A DNA stretch of 64,000 nt from Iningainema tapete BLCC-T55. Lineage in GTDB: Bacteria; Cyanobacteriota; Cyanobacteriia; Cyanobacteriales; Nostocaceae. This document shows, in pieces, positions 8,796-18,500 of this stretch (the stretch's first letter is position 1; each line of letters opens with the position of its first letter). The notes beneath the pieces are model-generated. The model searched no databases, was not told the DNA's origin, and saw only the letters and a program-made list of their open reading frames with translations. Where the stretch lies: positions 1 through 64,000 of the forward strand of contig NZ_JACXAE010000098.1 in the NCBI RefSeq assembly GCF_014698965.1, in the 5' to 3' direction. Both the position numbers and the translations under genes were made by a program.

Positions 8796-9058
8796 TCAGA
8801 CGCCTCACGCACTTGTTGGAAGTGTTTAAGAATTTGGTTAACGAAAGTTTTTCCGTCAATGGGTGGAGTATGTTCGCTGATGGCAACCGCAGCGTCTATT
8901 TTTTCCCGTACAGAGTTTATCCAATCAGCATCGGCTTGCTCATATTCATCAAGTAGCCGGAAAGCAAGTTCTAGCACTTCTTCGGCATTGTGATATTTGC
9001 CTGAAAGCAGCTTGGCTTGGATGAATTTTTCTTGCTGTGGTGTAAGTGTGATGCTCAT
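8792..9058 (-). CDS. parD: ParD-type antitoxin
   Basis: This 88-residue protein begins SITLTPQQEKFIQAKLLSGK and continues with a run typical of ParD (NAEEVLELAFRLLDEYE). The N-terminus would form a ribbon-helix-helix DNA-binding dimer and the acidic C-terminus would wrap the toxin. It is intact, and its stop overlaps the start of the interrupted ParE gene. It may still bind its operator, or cross-neutralise ParE proteins encoded elsewhere. Confidence 0.85.
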   Translation of the reverse strand: MSITLTPQQEKFIQAKLLSGKYHNAEEVLELAFRLLDEYEQADADWINSVREKIDAAVAISEHTPPIDGKTFVNQILKHFQQVREASE

Positions 9059-9073
9059 CTCGACTATTCTCCC

Positions 9074-9853
9074 TTACATATACCTAGTCAACTGCACTCT
9101 GTAACGATCTTTTTTGGTGACGGCGATTTCCCCAACTTCTAAACGTCCTTTACCGCGAATGGCGATTAAGTCACCTGTTTTCACTTGATGACTAGCTTGG
9201 GTGATATCCTTCCAGTTAACACGAACATCACTACCGTCAATTAACTCTACCATTTTGCTACGGGACATGCCAAAACCAGCTGATGCGATCGCATCTAGCC
9301 GTAAAGAAGCTTCGACGGTGGTTAACTCTTTTTTCTTCGGTTCGCGTACCTTTAACTCGCTCAAATCTATGCGCTGAGTTTTCACTGGTACTGAGCGCAC
9401 TTGCTGGAGATTCATTTCTAAAAATTCTGCTAACTCAGGTACGACAATTACCTGCGCCCCCCTTTCTCCCAGTACAATAATATCCCCTGTTTTTTCGCGC
9501 ACAATTCCGGTTCCTAGCATTGCGCCTAAAAAGTCGCGATGAGTTGCGGTATCAAACAAGAAGTTTCCGGCGATATCTAACAGGGTGACAGCTACTTGAG
9601 ATGTATCTAGTTCCATTTCTGAACGAGCGATCGCAATTCTTTGCCTTTCCGCTTGCGGATATCCACCCCACGCCACCAACTGCACGTCTGAGAGACGGTT
9701 AAATACCTGCTGAGTTTCCACCAACTCTGGTGGAGACAGAAAATCTGTCAAAACAACTTCCCAAGTTTTGATTGCTTGCTCAGCAAAGTCTATGACACGA
9801 GCTATACTATCTCGATTTTCTACACCTTTTAAAAGTTCTTCCCGTGGTAACAT
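9074..9853 (-). CDS. Photosystem II S4-domain RNA-binding protein (YlmH-like)
   Basis: This 259-residue protein matches the cyanobacterial 'photosystem II S4 domain' family related to YlmH. The N-terminal two thirds contain the conserved FLSPPELVETQQVFNRLSDV and VAWGGYPQAERQRIAI. The C-terminal third is an S4 RNA-binding domain (RLDAIASAGFGMSRSKMVEL, then VRVNWKDITQASHQVKTGD). S4 domains bind structured RNA. A link to photosystem II is known only from family naming, and plant and algal relatives affect PSII accumulation. It stands just upstream of parDE on the same strand, 15 bp away, probably by chance. Confidence 0.88.
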   Translation of the reverse strand: MLPREELLKGVENRDSIARVIDFAEQAIKTWEVVLTDFLSPPELVETQQVFNRLSDVQLVAWGGYPQAERQRIAIARSEMELDTSQVAVTLLDIAGNFLFDTATHRDFLGAMLGTGIVREKTGDIIVLGERGAQVIVVPELAEFLEMNLQQVRSVPVKTQRIDLSELKVREPKKKELTTVEASLRLDAIASAGFGMSRSKMVELIDGSDVRVNWKDITQASHQVKTGDLIAIRGKGRLEVGEIAVTKKDRYRVQLTRYM

Positions 9854-9892
9854 TCTCTAAGTTTATAAGTTAAGCTTATGTTAGTAGTAGAA

Positions 9893-10402
9893 CTACGAAC
9901 TAAATTTATTATCACTGTAAGCTTGAATATCTTCTGGTTCCAACTTCCGCAAAACGCGGGTGGCACTACGGATGAGAGTTTCAGCACCTTGGACTACAAT
10001 CAGATATTTGCCAGCATTCAAGCGGTTACGATAGGGTAAAGCGTCACCACTACCTACCACTAAACCGACTCCACCACCAGCAAATATACTGCCCATTGCG
10101 CCGCCGATCGCACCTAGTAGTCCGCCAATAATGTGGTTGCCAATTTCACCCGCCCAAGCAAAGGTTTCCAAACCAGTAATGATGTTGAAAGTGAACCCTG
10201 CAAAAAAGCCAAATGGTACAAGCCAAACAGCCATGAGCTGAGCTTGCTTCTTTGCTTGCTCATTGGGGTCAATCAAACCAAACTCGTCAGCAGTTTTGTA
10301 GCCTTTACCCAAAATCGTACCTTTGATGCCCTCTTGCTCTAAGGCTAGGTATGCAGCTTCTGCTTGGATGCGGTCTGGTAGTATAGCAAAAAGATAACTC
10401 AT
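9893..10402 (-). CDS. Conserved cyanobacterial membrane protein, glycine-rich
   Basis: This protein has 169 residues. The soluble N-terminus (LFAILPDRIQAEAAYLALEQ) reads like a small alpha/beta domain. It is followed by a hydrophobic stretch from about residue 56 (LMAVWLVPFGFFAGFTFNII) and a glycine-rich helix hairpin, GGLLGAIGGAMGSIFAGGGVG. The C-terminal part (YLIVVQGAETLIRSATRVLR) is again soluble. The layout recalls the general-stress-protein 17M/YflT-like group, but I cannot fix the family. It is a single gene with short flanking gaps. Confidence 0.7.
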   Translation of the reverse strand: MSYLFAILPDRIQAEAAYLALEQEGIKGTILGKGYKTADEFGLIDPNEQAKKQAQLMAVWLVPFGFFAGFTFNIITGLETFAWAGEIGNHIIGGLLGAIGGAMGSIFAGGGVGLVVGSGDALPYRNRLNAGKYLIVVQGAETLIRSATRVLRKLEPEDIQAYSDNKFSS

Positions 10403-10462
10403 TGATTTAACAATTGTAATAAAAATTTAGCTTATTAACCGAGTATCGTCGTGATTAACTTC

Positions 10463-10840
10463 TTATTTTAGCGTATCCAAAGGTTCACAAAAACTGTTAA
10501 CGCCTTGCTTCAAGACATATATGACAACTGGTGTTGCTAACATCTCAGGAAAAGTTGTGATTGTTTTTAAATGTTTAATCATTTCCTCAAGGTTGCCATG
10601 AAGTAAGTCATCTCTAAATCCTTGTTGACAGATTACAGCACGCCACTGTCTAGCCAAAGCATCTAACCACTCTGAGTTTGCTCTTTCTGGTTGTTGTCCA
10701 GATCGAATAGCTAAACTCATCGCTGCATCTTCTAAATCTCCCTCACAGTCCTCAATCAAATCCAAAGCTTCCATTGCTGCGGAATCTTCTGCTAATTGAG
10801 AGCGAAACTGTGCAATTTCTTTCGATGTAACTTTAGTCAT
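10463..10840 (-). CDS. Conserved hypothetical protein (about 125 aa), helical
   Basis: I do not recognise the family. The protein is mostly helical and begins TKVTSKEIAQFRSQLAEDSA, with an acidic stretch LIEDCEGDLEDAAMSLAIR that looks like a small helical binding domain, and a conserved-looking PEMLATPVVIYVLK near the end. A longer reading from 10912 would start inside a dispersed palindrome and add 24 residues with no protein-like character, so I chose the ATG at 10840. It lies between the stress-like membrane protein and the TolC-like gene. Confidence 0.65.
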   Translation of the reverse strand: MTKVTSKEIAQFRSQLAEDSAAMEALDLIEDCEGDLEDAAMSLAIRSGQQPERANSEWLDALARQWRAVICQQGFRDDLLHGNLEEMIKHLKTITTFPEMLATPVVIYVLKQGVNSFCEPLDTLK

Positions 10841-10897
10841 ATTTAGTGAGACACGGAGGCTGTTGATGAAACGGCACGGAGAGACAAATTCAAACGT

Positions 10898-10925
10898 GTA
10901 GAGACGTTCCATGGAACGTCTCTAC
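10898..10925. repeat. Dispersed palindrome, perfect 28-bp copy
   Basis: This is a perfect palindrome with arms GTAGAGACGTTCCA and its complement, with no spacer. The same version occurs at 60506-60533. Confidence 0.9.
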
Positions 10926-10952
10926 AAAATTTTGTTATGGTAGTTAGTTAGT

Positions 10953-12710
10953 TTAGCGCAAAAATGCTCTTGAGGTAACAGATCTTTGTAAACTAGCCAA
11001 AGCGCGGTTGTAATCCAGAATAGCGCTGACTCGACGACCTTCAGCTTGGGTAAGTCTGTTTTCTGCGTCAATTACATCAGTTTGAGTACCTACACCAGCT
11101 TGAAAACGTAAACGCGCTAGACGTAAAGACTCCCTTGCCTGATCAAGAGCGGCAGTGGCGGTTTGAATATTCTCTAAATTTGATTGCAGGTTAGAATAAG
11201 CCTGCTCTACTTGAAAGCGGATTTGGTTGCGAGTCTCAGCAAATTGAGTTTCAGCAATCCGAATATCAGCTCTGCGCTGGTTTGCACTTGCTCTTGCTGC
11301 CCCTCCGTCAAATAAAGTTAGGTTTGCTCTAACTCCTAGTGAATAATTATCAATAATGCTGCCGCTATCATCAAAAGTATCTTGCAAGCTGTAGCCAGCA
11401 ACCAAACTAATTTGCGGACCAAGCTGAGCAAGAGCCAGCCTCCGCCGTTGCTCGTTGATATTGCGATTTGCTAACTGCTGTTGTAGTTCAGGACGGTTTT
11501 GGAATGCTAGTACAATGCTGTTTTCTAATGTTTGGTTCCAAAGACCAGCTAATTGCACAGGATCTGCCGCACTAATATCAACTGACTGGGACAATGAGAG
11601 CGAAGTTACTAATCGGCGACGGGTAATTCGCTGCTGGGAGATAGCATTAGTCAGGTTTTGTTGAGCGTCTGCTAAATTCACTTGAGATTGCAGCACAGCG
11701 AATCGCGTACCAACACCAGCTCGTTCAAGAGCTTGTGCATCCCGCAAACTAGCCTGAGCGTTTCTCACTGCTGCCTCGTTAATGCGTACTTGCTCATCTG
11801 CTTGTTGCAAGTCGTAGTATTGCGTTGTAACATTTAGGCGGATTTCTTCAGATTGACGCTCTACATCTAATTCAGATGAGCGTACTTGTTCCTCATTCGC
11901 TCTAATGTTCGCGTTTCGTTGCCCAGAAGTATAAATTTGATAATTTATTTGGGCGCTAGCATTGAAACCTGTGGAGGAAGATCGGAATGTGGGATCGAGT
12001 GGATTACTACCTGGCAGTATCTGATCGGAAAAACCAGGACCACTACGAGTTAAATCACTACTAAGATTAGCACTAGGCAACAAAGAAGCTTGAGCTTCTC
12101 GCAAAGCAAAGCGGTTACGTTCTAAAGTCAGTAATGCTACCTGTAATTCCCGGTTATTTCGCCGTGCTAGCTCTAACGCTTGTGCCAAAGTAATTGGCTG
12201 AGTTCCTTGAACCGTAACTTCATCTGGTTTAGTCGGAAACTGTAGGGGATTTGGGTTGGGGTTGAGGTAACTCGGAGGTTGATCATTCTTTGTCGGTACA
12301 GCATTATTGATTGGGGCATTGGGCTTTGGGGAGCCTGTTTGCGCTACCCGCTTCTTCCCGGAGTTGGGGAGAGGAGTTGGGGGGATAGATTGAAATTCTC
12401 CTCTACTCCCCTGCACCCCTGTAGCCGTGAATTCCTGCACAGTAGCTCCCCCACTACCAACGGGATTCACATTTGTAATAACGCTAATAGGGGTAAATAT
12501 AGCGGGAAAACTATCGATATAGGGAGTAAGCTGTTGTGGATTGACTTTTTTTACTGCCGAATTTAGATCGTAAATTGCACTCAAACCTTGAGGAGAGGCA
12601 AAATACCTTACCTCATTTACTTTCGCGGTATCAGCCAGACTGGGTTGAGTGGTCAGTACCGCTAGTGTCACACTAGGTAATAAACTTTGGAATAGTTGCT
12701 GTCCTTTCAC
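10953..12710 (-). CDS. TolC-family outer-membrane efflux protein
   Basis: This 585-residue protein belongs to the outer membrane efflux (TolC) family. After a signal peptide (LLPSVTLAVLTTQPSLA) comes a cyanobacterial Pro/Asn-rich linker of ~130 residues. Then come two tandem efflux domains with the usual signatures: ITLAQALELARRNNRELQVA, QINYQIYTSGQRNANIRANE, and in the second half SLGVRANLTLFDGGAARASA and ARLRFQAGVGTQTDVIDAEN. As a trimer it would form the outer-membrane channel of a type I secretion system or RND pump. In heterocyst formers a relative (HgdD) exports glycolipids; whether this is that orthologue cannot be decided. The linker DNA at about 12330-12410 is G-rich and low in complexity. 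Confidence 0.9.
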   Translation of the reverse strand: MKGQQLFQSLLPSVTLAVLTTQPSLADTAKVNEVRYFASPQGLSAIYDLNSAVKKVNPQQLTPYIDSFPAIFTPISVITNVNPVGSGGATVQEFTATGVQGSRGEFQSIPPTPLPNSGKKRVAQTGSPKPNAPINNAVPTKNDQPPSYLNPNPNPLQFPTKPDEVTVQGTQPITLAQALELARRNNRELQVALLTLERNRFALREAQASLLPSANLSSDLTRSGPGFSDQILPGSNPLDPTFRSSSTGFNASAQINYQIYTSGQRNANIRANEEQVRSSELDVERQSEEIRLNVTTQYYDLQQADEQVRINEAAVRNAQASLRDAQALERAGVGTRFAVLQSQVNLADAQQNLTNAISQQRITRRRLVTSLSLSQSVDISAADPVQLAGLWNQTLENSIVLAFQNRPELQQQLANRNINEQRRRLALAQLGPQISLVAGYSLQDTFDDSGSIIDNYSLGVRANLTLFDGGAARASANQRRADIRIAETQFAETRNQIRFQVEQAYSNLQSNLENIQTATAALDQARESLRLARLRFQAGVGTQTDVIDAENRLTQAEGRRVSAILDYNRALASLQRSVTSRAFLR

Positions 12711-12782
12711 CGCATCTCCTCACAAGAAATTCAGGCGGCTCCAAACCGTTTTGTCACCACAGAATATAGCATGATGCCAACT

Positions 12783-14345
12783 TTAGGTATCTGAACTCGA
12801 ATTGTCTTGAAAGCTCTTAACAATTCGAGACAGTTCCGCCTTTTCATCGATACTAACGCGGGTAGGTGCTCCACTGACAATCCGTTCATAGTTGCGGAAA
12901 GAATCTTTAATTTCCGGACCGTCGGCAGTAATATTGTACTCACGAATACCTTTATCATGCCAAGAACCCCGCATTTTGAAGACATTGATTGCTCGCGCCA
13001 TTTCGCCCCGAATTTCTACATACTGTAGCATCAGAATGGTGTCAGTAATGGTGGAAATATGGGAGTCAGTAATTGAATGGGAACCCATAAACTGATCTGT
13101 TGTGTTGGTAAAAAAGCCTGTAATCTCCTCTTGCTTTGCATAACCTGTCACACCAATGACAAACTGCCTAAAAGCATTATTGCTTACTCCTCGTGCTAGG
13201 GCGGAAAGCGAATCAATGGCAATCCGAGATGGTTTAAACTCAGTAATTTCTGTTTTAATAATTTGCAAATGGTCTTCTAAGCCAGTAGATTCGGGATAGG
13301 TACAAATTATTTTCAGTAATCCTTGACGTTCTAATTCATCAAAACTTATTCCCCACGAAGACGCATTACGAGACAGTTGGGCGCGTGATTCTTCATAAGC
13401 AAATAATATCGCTCTTTCACCATTAACGCAGCCTGTTTGCAAAAACTTACTTACTAACAAGGTTTTACCAGTTCCTGTCGCTCCTGTCGCCAAGATAATA
13501 GAATCTTTAAAGAAACCACCACCACACATTTCATCTAAGGTTTTGACTCCCGAAGATACGCGCACGTTAGAAGAGCGTTGAGTTAACCGCATTGCGCCCA
13601 ATGGGAATATGTTAATTCCTTCATTAGTCATTGTAAAAGGATACTCTCCTTTCATATGAGTTGTGCCGCGTAATTTGAGAATTTCTGCTGTACGACGACG
13701 ACGTTCTCCTTCTAAAACATTGCGGACGATGACAACATTATCAGATACAAACTCTTCTACACCAAAACAGGCAACAGAACCGTATTCTTCAGTACGTTCT
13801 GCGGTAATGATAGTGGTGACATTTAATTGTTTGAGCCGCGCTACTAGCCGAAAAATCTCTCGGCGTACAACTCCCACCGCTTCGTACTGCTGGAAGACGG
13901 CTGTAATTGAGTCAATGGAAACTCTTTTTGCCTTGTATTTACGAATGGCATATTGTAAGCGCTCAATTAGTGCGGAAAGATCGAAGTTACCAACAATATC
14001 TTGTCCTTCAGGATCGGGGGAAGCATCAAGAATAAATAACTTTCCTTCATCAATTAACCTCTGTAAATCCCAATTAAAACTATAAGCATTTTTGATAATA
14101 TCAGTGGGAGATTCTTCAAAGGTGACAAACACCCCTGGCTCATTAAAATAGGTAATACCTTTATAAAGAAATTGCAGCGAAAATAATGTTTTGCCTGTTC
14201 CTGAAGTGCCACTGACGAGTGTAGTTCTACCCATAGGTAATCCGCCATGACTAATATCGTCAAAGCCTTCGATCATTGTGCGAATTTTTTCTATACCTCC
14301 AATTAATGGTTTGTTATTTTGATTTAATTGTTTTTTTCCACTCAT
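12783..14345 (-). CDS. kaiC: Circadian clock ATPase/kinase KaiC
   Basis: KaiC is a double RecA-like ATPase that forms the hexameric core of the cyanobacterial clock. The 520-residue protein has two Walker A motifs, GTSGTGKT at residues 46-53 (CI) and GATGTGKT in CII, and the CI glutamates in TFEES. The autophosphorylation sites are kept: in DSHISTITDT the serine and threonine are residues 431 and 432, as in the well-studied Synechococcus protein. The C-terminal A-loop region (PTRVSIDEKAELSRIVKSFQ), where KaiA binds, is also present. It is the last gene of kaiABC, 45 bp after kaiB. Confidence 0.98.
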   Translation of the reverse strand: MSGKKQLNQNNKPLIGGIEKIRTMIEGFDDISHGGLPMGRTTLVSGTSGTGKTLFSLQFLYKGITYFNEPGVFVTFEESPTDIIKNAYSFNWDLQRLIDEGKLFILDASPDPEGQDIVGNFDLSALIERLQYAIRKYKAKRVSIDSITAVFQQYEAVGVVRREIFRLVARLKQLNVTTIITAERTEEYGSVACFGVEEFVSDNVVIVRNVLEGERRRRTAEILKLRGTTHMKGEYPFTMTNEGINIFPLGAMRLTQRSSNVRVSSGVKTLDEMCGGGFFKDSIILATGATGTGKTLLVSKFLQTGCVNGERAILFAYEESRAQLSRNASSWGISFDELERQGLLKIICTYPESTGLEDHLQIIKTEITEFKPSRIAIDSLSALARGVSNNAFRQFVIGVTGYAKQEEITGFFTNTTDQFMGSHSITDSHISTITDTILMLQYVEIRGEMARAINVFKMRGSWHDKGIREYNITADGPEIKDSFRNYERIVSGAPTRVSIDEKAELSRIVKSFQDNSSSDT

Positions 14346-14390
14346 TTTTCGACACTTACTATTGGGATTAAACCCAGTTATATTAATGTT

Positions 14391-14705
14391 TTACTCTTGC
14401 GCGTCTTCTTCACTCAGTTCGTCATACAACAAATCTAATCCAATCAATACTCTTTCTCGATCAGAAAGATCGCCAATAATTTTACGCACTGGTGGTGGCA
14501 GTATCTTAGATAATGTAGGTGTAGCTAAGATTTTATCTTCTTCCGCTAGTTGCGGACTTTTGAGTACGTCGATTACTTTTAAAGCATATACCCCTTGAAA
14601 CTCTTGCTCAAGAATATCTTTGAGTGTTTTTAATGCTCGTACTGAGTTGGTTGTATTTCCTGCTACATACAGTTTGAGAATATAGGTCTTTTTTACATTA
14701 CTCAT
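14391..14705 (-). CDS. kaiB: Circadian clock protein KaiB
   Basis: This 104-residue protein is KaiB, the thioredoxin-like metamorphic protein that binds phosphorylated KaiC and captures KaiA. The hallmark [20 protein letters not shown] is near the start, with [20 protein letters not shown] in the middle. The C-terminus ([11 protein letters not shown]) is acidic, as in other KaiB proteins. It lies between kaiA (35 bp upstream) and kaiC on the minus strand. Confidence 0.98.
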   Translation of the reverse strand: MSNVKKTYILKLYVAGNTTNSVRALKTLKDILEQEFQGVYALKVIDVLKSPQLAEEDKILATPTLSKILPPPVRKIIGDLSDRERVLIGLDLLYDELSEEDAQE

Positions 14706-14740
14706 ATGGACTAGAAGTTAATATATCCAATAAATGTACC

Positions 14741-15046
14741 TTATTTGGGTAACGAACACCGATATAATTCGCATAAATGAGCTAGTATATCAATTAGTGT
14801 CAACCGATAATCTAGTAATGATTCTTCACTTCTTCCTTCCAATTTTAGCTGTTGGGAAAATTCATCAATCAGCTCCATATGAATTTCGATAATTTGCGGT
14901 ACAGGAATATTAGCGGAAAATACTGTGTTGATAAATTTATCAATTTTATCTTTTAACTTTGCGTCTGTGGTAAAGTAATTTATAAGAATTTGTCTATAGT
15001 CTAATTTAAGTTGCTTTAAAAATGCCTGTTGTTCGGCTTTGGTCAT
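14741..15046 (-). CDS. kaiA: Circadian clock protein KaiA, short form
   Basis: This 101-residue protein corresponds to the C-terminal four-helix domain of KaiA, which dimerises and stimulates KaiC autophosphorylation. Typical stretches are LKLDYRQILINYFTTDAKLK and PVPQIIEIHMELIDEFSQQL. The N-terminal pseudo-receiver domain found in Synechococcus KaiA is absent. This is the normal state in Nostoc/Anabaena-type cyanobacteria, not a truncation by damage: the frame is clean and no receiver-like sequence lies upstream. Confidence 0.95.
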   Translation of the reverse strand: MTKAEQQAFLKQLKLDYRQILINYFTTDAKLKDKIDKFINTVFSANIPVPQIIEIHMELIDEFSQQLKLEGRSEESLLDYRLTLIDILAHLCELYRCSLPK

Positions 15047-15504
15047 TGGGAGAAAAAACTGCTAGTGATCGGCATCAGAACAATAAAATTACTTAGATCT
15101 ACGTAGGCGGATGGCAGCAGTACCATTATTGCTATGGAGACTGCTATCACCATAGTTACTTTTGATTGGTAAAGTGAGGCTAACCAAAAGATTTATCCTC
15201 TTAAGTTTACAAACTTTTGCCGCTATTGAGCGGAATTAAGATAGGTTTTGACATCACTTACTACAAAAGAGCTAATGAGTGTATCTCTCTTTAGGTAGAG
15301 AGTCATTGCGGACGTTAGCTAAAATACTTAAGAAAAGCTAAACTATGGTCGCAATGTAAATCATTATAATTCCTAAAGGTTATTTGCGAATCTTTGGAGC
15401 CATAATTGTTTTAGTTATTGCTCGTGCTAACTAATTTCAACACCAAAGAGTTGAACTCGTCAAAATAATCACCTGCCGCAGCGTCTTCTGGGAAAAACGT
15501 TGCT
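15047..15504. promoter_or_regulatory. Divergent intergenic region between kaiA and the hybrid kinase
   Basis: This ~460-bp region has no protein-like frame. It must hold the promoters for kaiABC (leftward) and for the hybrid kinase (rightward), because the genes diverge from it. I see a small hairpin with CTCTC/GAGAG arms near 15282-15309 but no promoter I would assign with confidence. The mapped role is inferred from gene orientation only. Confidence 0.45.
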
Positions 15505-15594
15505 TTGTCGTCATATATAGCGCTAAACAAATGGCGCTGGTTAGTAATACCTCCAAGCACAAGCCTCCGCGTGAAGATAGACCATCGCAGCCTT

Positions 15595-18500
15595 ATGTTA
15601 ATGCTAAAGTACCCGCTTTACGACTTTATTACAACAGTACCCAGTTGTGTAGAAACGACTCCTGTGAGTGTTGTAATGGAGATTTTTGCCCAACAGCAGT
15701 GCGCCCACCTAGTAGTCTTAGACGAACAGCAATATCCTCTAGGGTTACTGACTTGTACCAGTTTGCTACCATTATTGGCGGCAGATGGTCAGAAGTCTTT
15801 GGATCAACAACCACTGAAGAAGTTAGCAACTTCAATTCAACCAATACAGCCATTACCCCATTCTTATAGTGTAGAGGAATTCGGTTTATTTTTGCGATCG
15901 CAACACAACCAAACAAATCTTAACCTAAATTGGGCATTAATTGACGCGGGTGGTAAATACCAAGGACTGGTTGATAGTTTACGCCTGTGGCAGTTTTGGA
16001 TGAAGCACCGCCACGAATTAAGCGGTGAATACACAACCTCAAGTAAAGCGGTGAAGCATGTTGAGCGGCACAAAACAGCAAAAACGCCAAAGCCAGTAGA
16101 AATTAAGCCATCGCTAAACAAACCGTTAGTACAACTACTAGAACGACTACCGTGGCCTTTAATGTTACAAACAAGTACTGGTGAAATAGTAACGCAAAAT
16201 CCAGCTTGGTGGCAGCAATTAGGAGCATTAAAAGATCCAGAAGGGGTGAGACAACAGGTTTCGGCAATACTAACAACTGCCCCGACACAAAAAACACCAC
16301 CCACAATAGCAGCCAAGACTCAACCTAGTGGTAAAGGAAAAGAGTACAACGGCTTTGAACATCAGTCGCTAATTGCCATTCCCGAAAAACATTTGCAGCC
16401 AGAGCAAACAAAAACATCAAGTCAATGCTTTGTAGATGGTATAGGCACTTGTACCTGTGTTGTCGAAGTACAAAATGGTCAAGAGCGAGTATGGCAATTT
16501 GTTAAAATCCCCTTAGATAGTCCTGAGTTAAAAATCCTCAATCCTGAGTTTTCTGTTCATGTCGGCAAGCGTAACACGACAAAAGAGGAAAAACGTACCG
16601 ATAACTTATGGCTAATGTTAGCTACTGACGTGACAGAACAACAGCAGCTATACAAAGAACTAGCAGCAAAAAATGCGGATTTAATTCAACTAAATCGTTT
16701 AAAAGACGAATTTTTAGCTTGTATTAGTCATGAATTAAAAACTCCCTTAACAGCTGTTTTAGGTTTATCGCGGTTATTAGTCGATCAACAATTGGGAGAA
16801 TTAAACGAGCGTCAAGCCCGATATGCAGGACTAATTCACCAAAGTGGACGCCATTTGATGAGCGTAGTCAATGACATTTTAGACTTGACACGCATGGAAA
16901 CAGGACAAATGGAACTGACGCTTTCTAAAGCAAAAATTCGCTCCGTATGCGATCGCGCTTTATCAGAAGCAAAAGCAATCAGAACTCAAAGCAGTAAATC
17001 AACTTTAACAGATCAAACACCAGAACATCAATTTACCCTTTCCATTGAACCAGGTTTAAACGAGATTGTTGCCGATGAAATGCGCCTGCGTCAGATGTTA
17101 GTACATCTACTTTCCAATGCTTTTAAATTTACCGAAACAGGTGGTGAAATTGGGCTTTCAGTAAGTCGATGGGAAGGCTGGATTACCTTTACAATTTGGG
17201 ATACAGGCATTGGTATTCCCGAACACCAACAACATTTAATCTTCCAAAAATTTCAACAACTGGAAAATCCACTCACACGCCAGTTTGAAGGAACTGGTTT
17301 GGGGCTAGTTTTAACTAGAGCCTTAGCCCGCCTCCACGGTGGAGATGTCAGCTTCTTATCGAAAGAAGGAAAAGGTAGCCAGTTTACCCTTTTGTTACCA
17401 CCTAGTCCCCCAAATAATCGAGTGAGGGAGAAAGGGAGTAGGGGAGTAGGGGAGAAAGGGAGTAGGGGAGAAAGGGAGAAAGTTAGTAGGGGAGTAAAGC
17501 AGACTGCGCCAATTTCCACTTTACAAACTCACCACAACAGCTTAGTGTTAGTTGTCGAGACGGTGGGCAGATACATTGAAGATTTGACTGAGCAGCTAAC
17601 AGCTTTAGGATACCGCGTGGTAATTGCCCGCTCAGGATGTGAAGCGGTAGAAAAAGCTCGTCGTTTGCAACCAAAAGCTATCTTCCTCAATCCGCTACTA
17701 CCATTATTATCTGGTTGGGATGTGCTGACTTTAATTAAATCAGATGTGGCTACTCGTCACATTCCTGTATTAATGACAGCCACAGGAGCAGAAAAAGAAC
17801 AAGCATTTGCTCACCGAGCCGATGGTTTCTTGCGCTTACCAATACAACATCAGGTGTTGGCAACGCTGTTAGAAAGTTTTTTTGCCACACCAACGCAATC
17901 GCCGCAAAAATTAGAAAGTGATAGTATCCCGACAAAAAACCCACTCCGAATTCTCAGGTTAGTTAATTCAGAATGGGAATCATCCAATGGAAACTTATCA
18001 CTTCCAGAACATCGTGTTATCGAAGTAGATGACTTAGAGCAAGCAGAACTGATGGCGCGAGTTTGGCAGTTCGATATACTTTTACTAGATGCAGAAATGC
18101 CAGCAGCAGAAACTTATCTGCAAAAACTCACTCAGTATTCGCGAATAGCCGCTTTACCACTTGTCACCTGTAGTGTAGCAACTACACAAGCAGCCTCTCA
18201 AGTACCTGGGCTTTCTGTGTTTCCTTGCTTAGCACCACTTAGTACAGATAAAAATAGTCGAACAGATGCTTTACTGTCAGTATTACAAATTGCCGCAGGT
18301 GTGTGCTGCCCACCCAACATACTAGTCGTAGATTTTTCCATACTACCAGATTTACCAACAGCACCACAGCAACAAAGAGGTTATCGATCGCACTCCTTAC
18401 CAACTGATGTTACTCCCCAAGGATTACAACCTCTTACCATATCTCGTGGTTCCAAATGGTTCCAAGCTTTAATCCAGTACCTGCAAACTGCTGGTTTTAA

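Noticed and set aside
12731-12985. Open frame over the kaiC end
   Set aside because: It lies in another frame of the kaiC C-terminal codons and has no features of its own.
14741-15046. KaiA as a truncated pseudogene
   Set aside because: A short KaiA of about 100 residues is normal in Nostoc-type cyanobacteria, and no receiver remnant lies upstream.
15531-15869. Second open frame over the start of the hybrid kinase (112 codons)
   Set aside because: It overlaps the CBS-like coding frame on the same strand, has no family features and looks like a shadow of the kinase gene.
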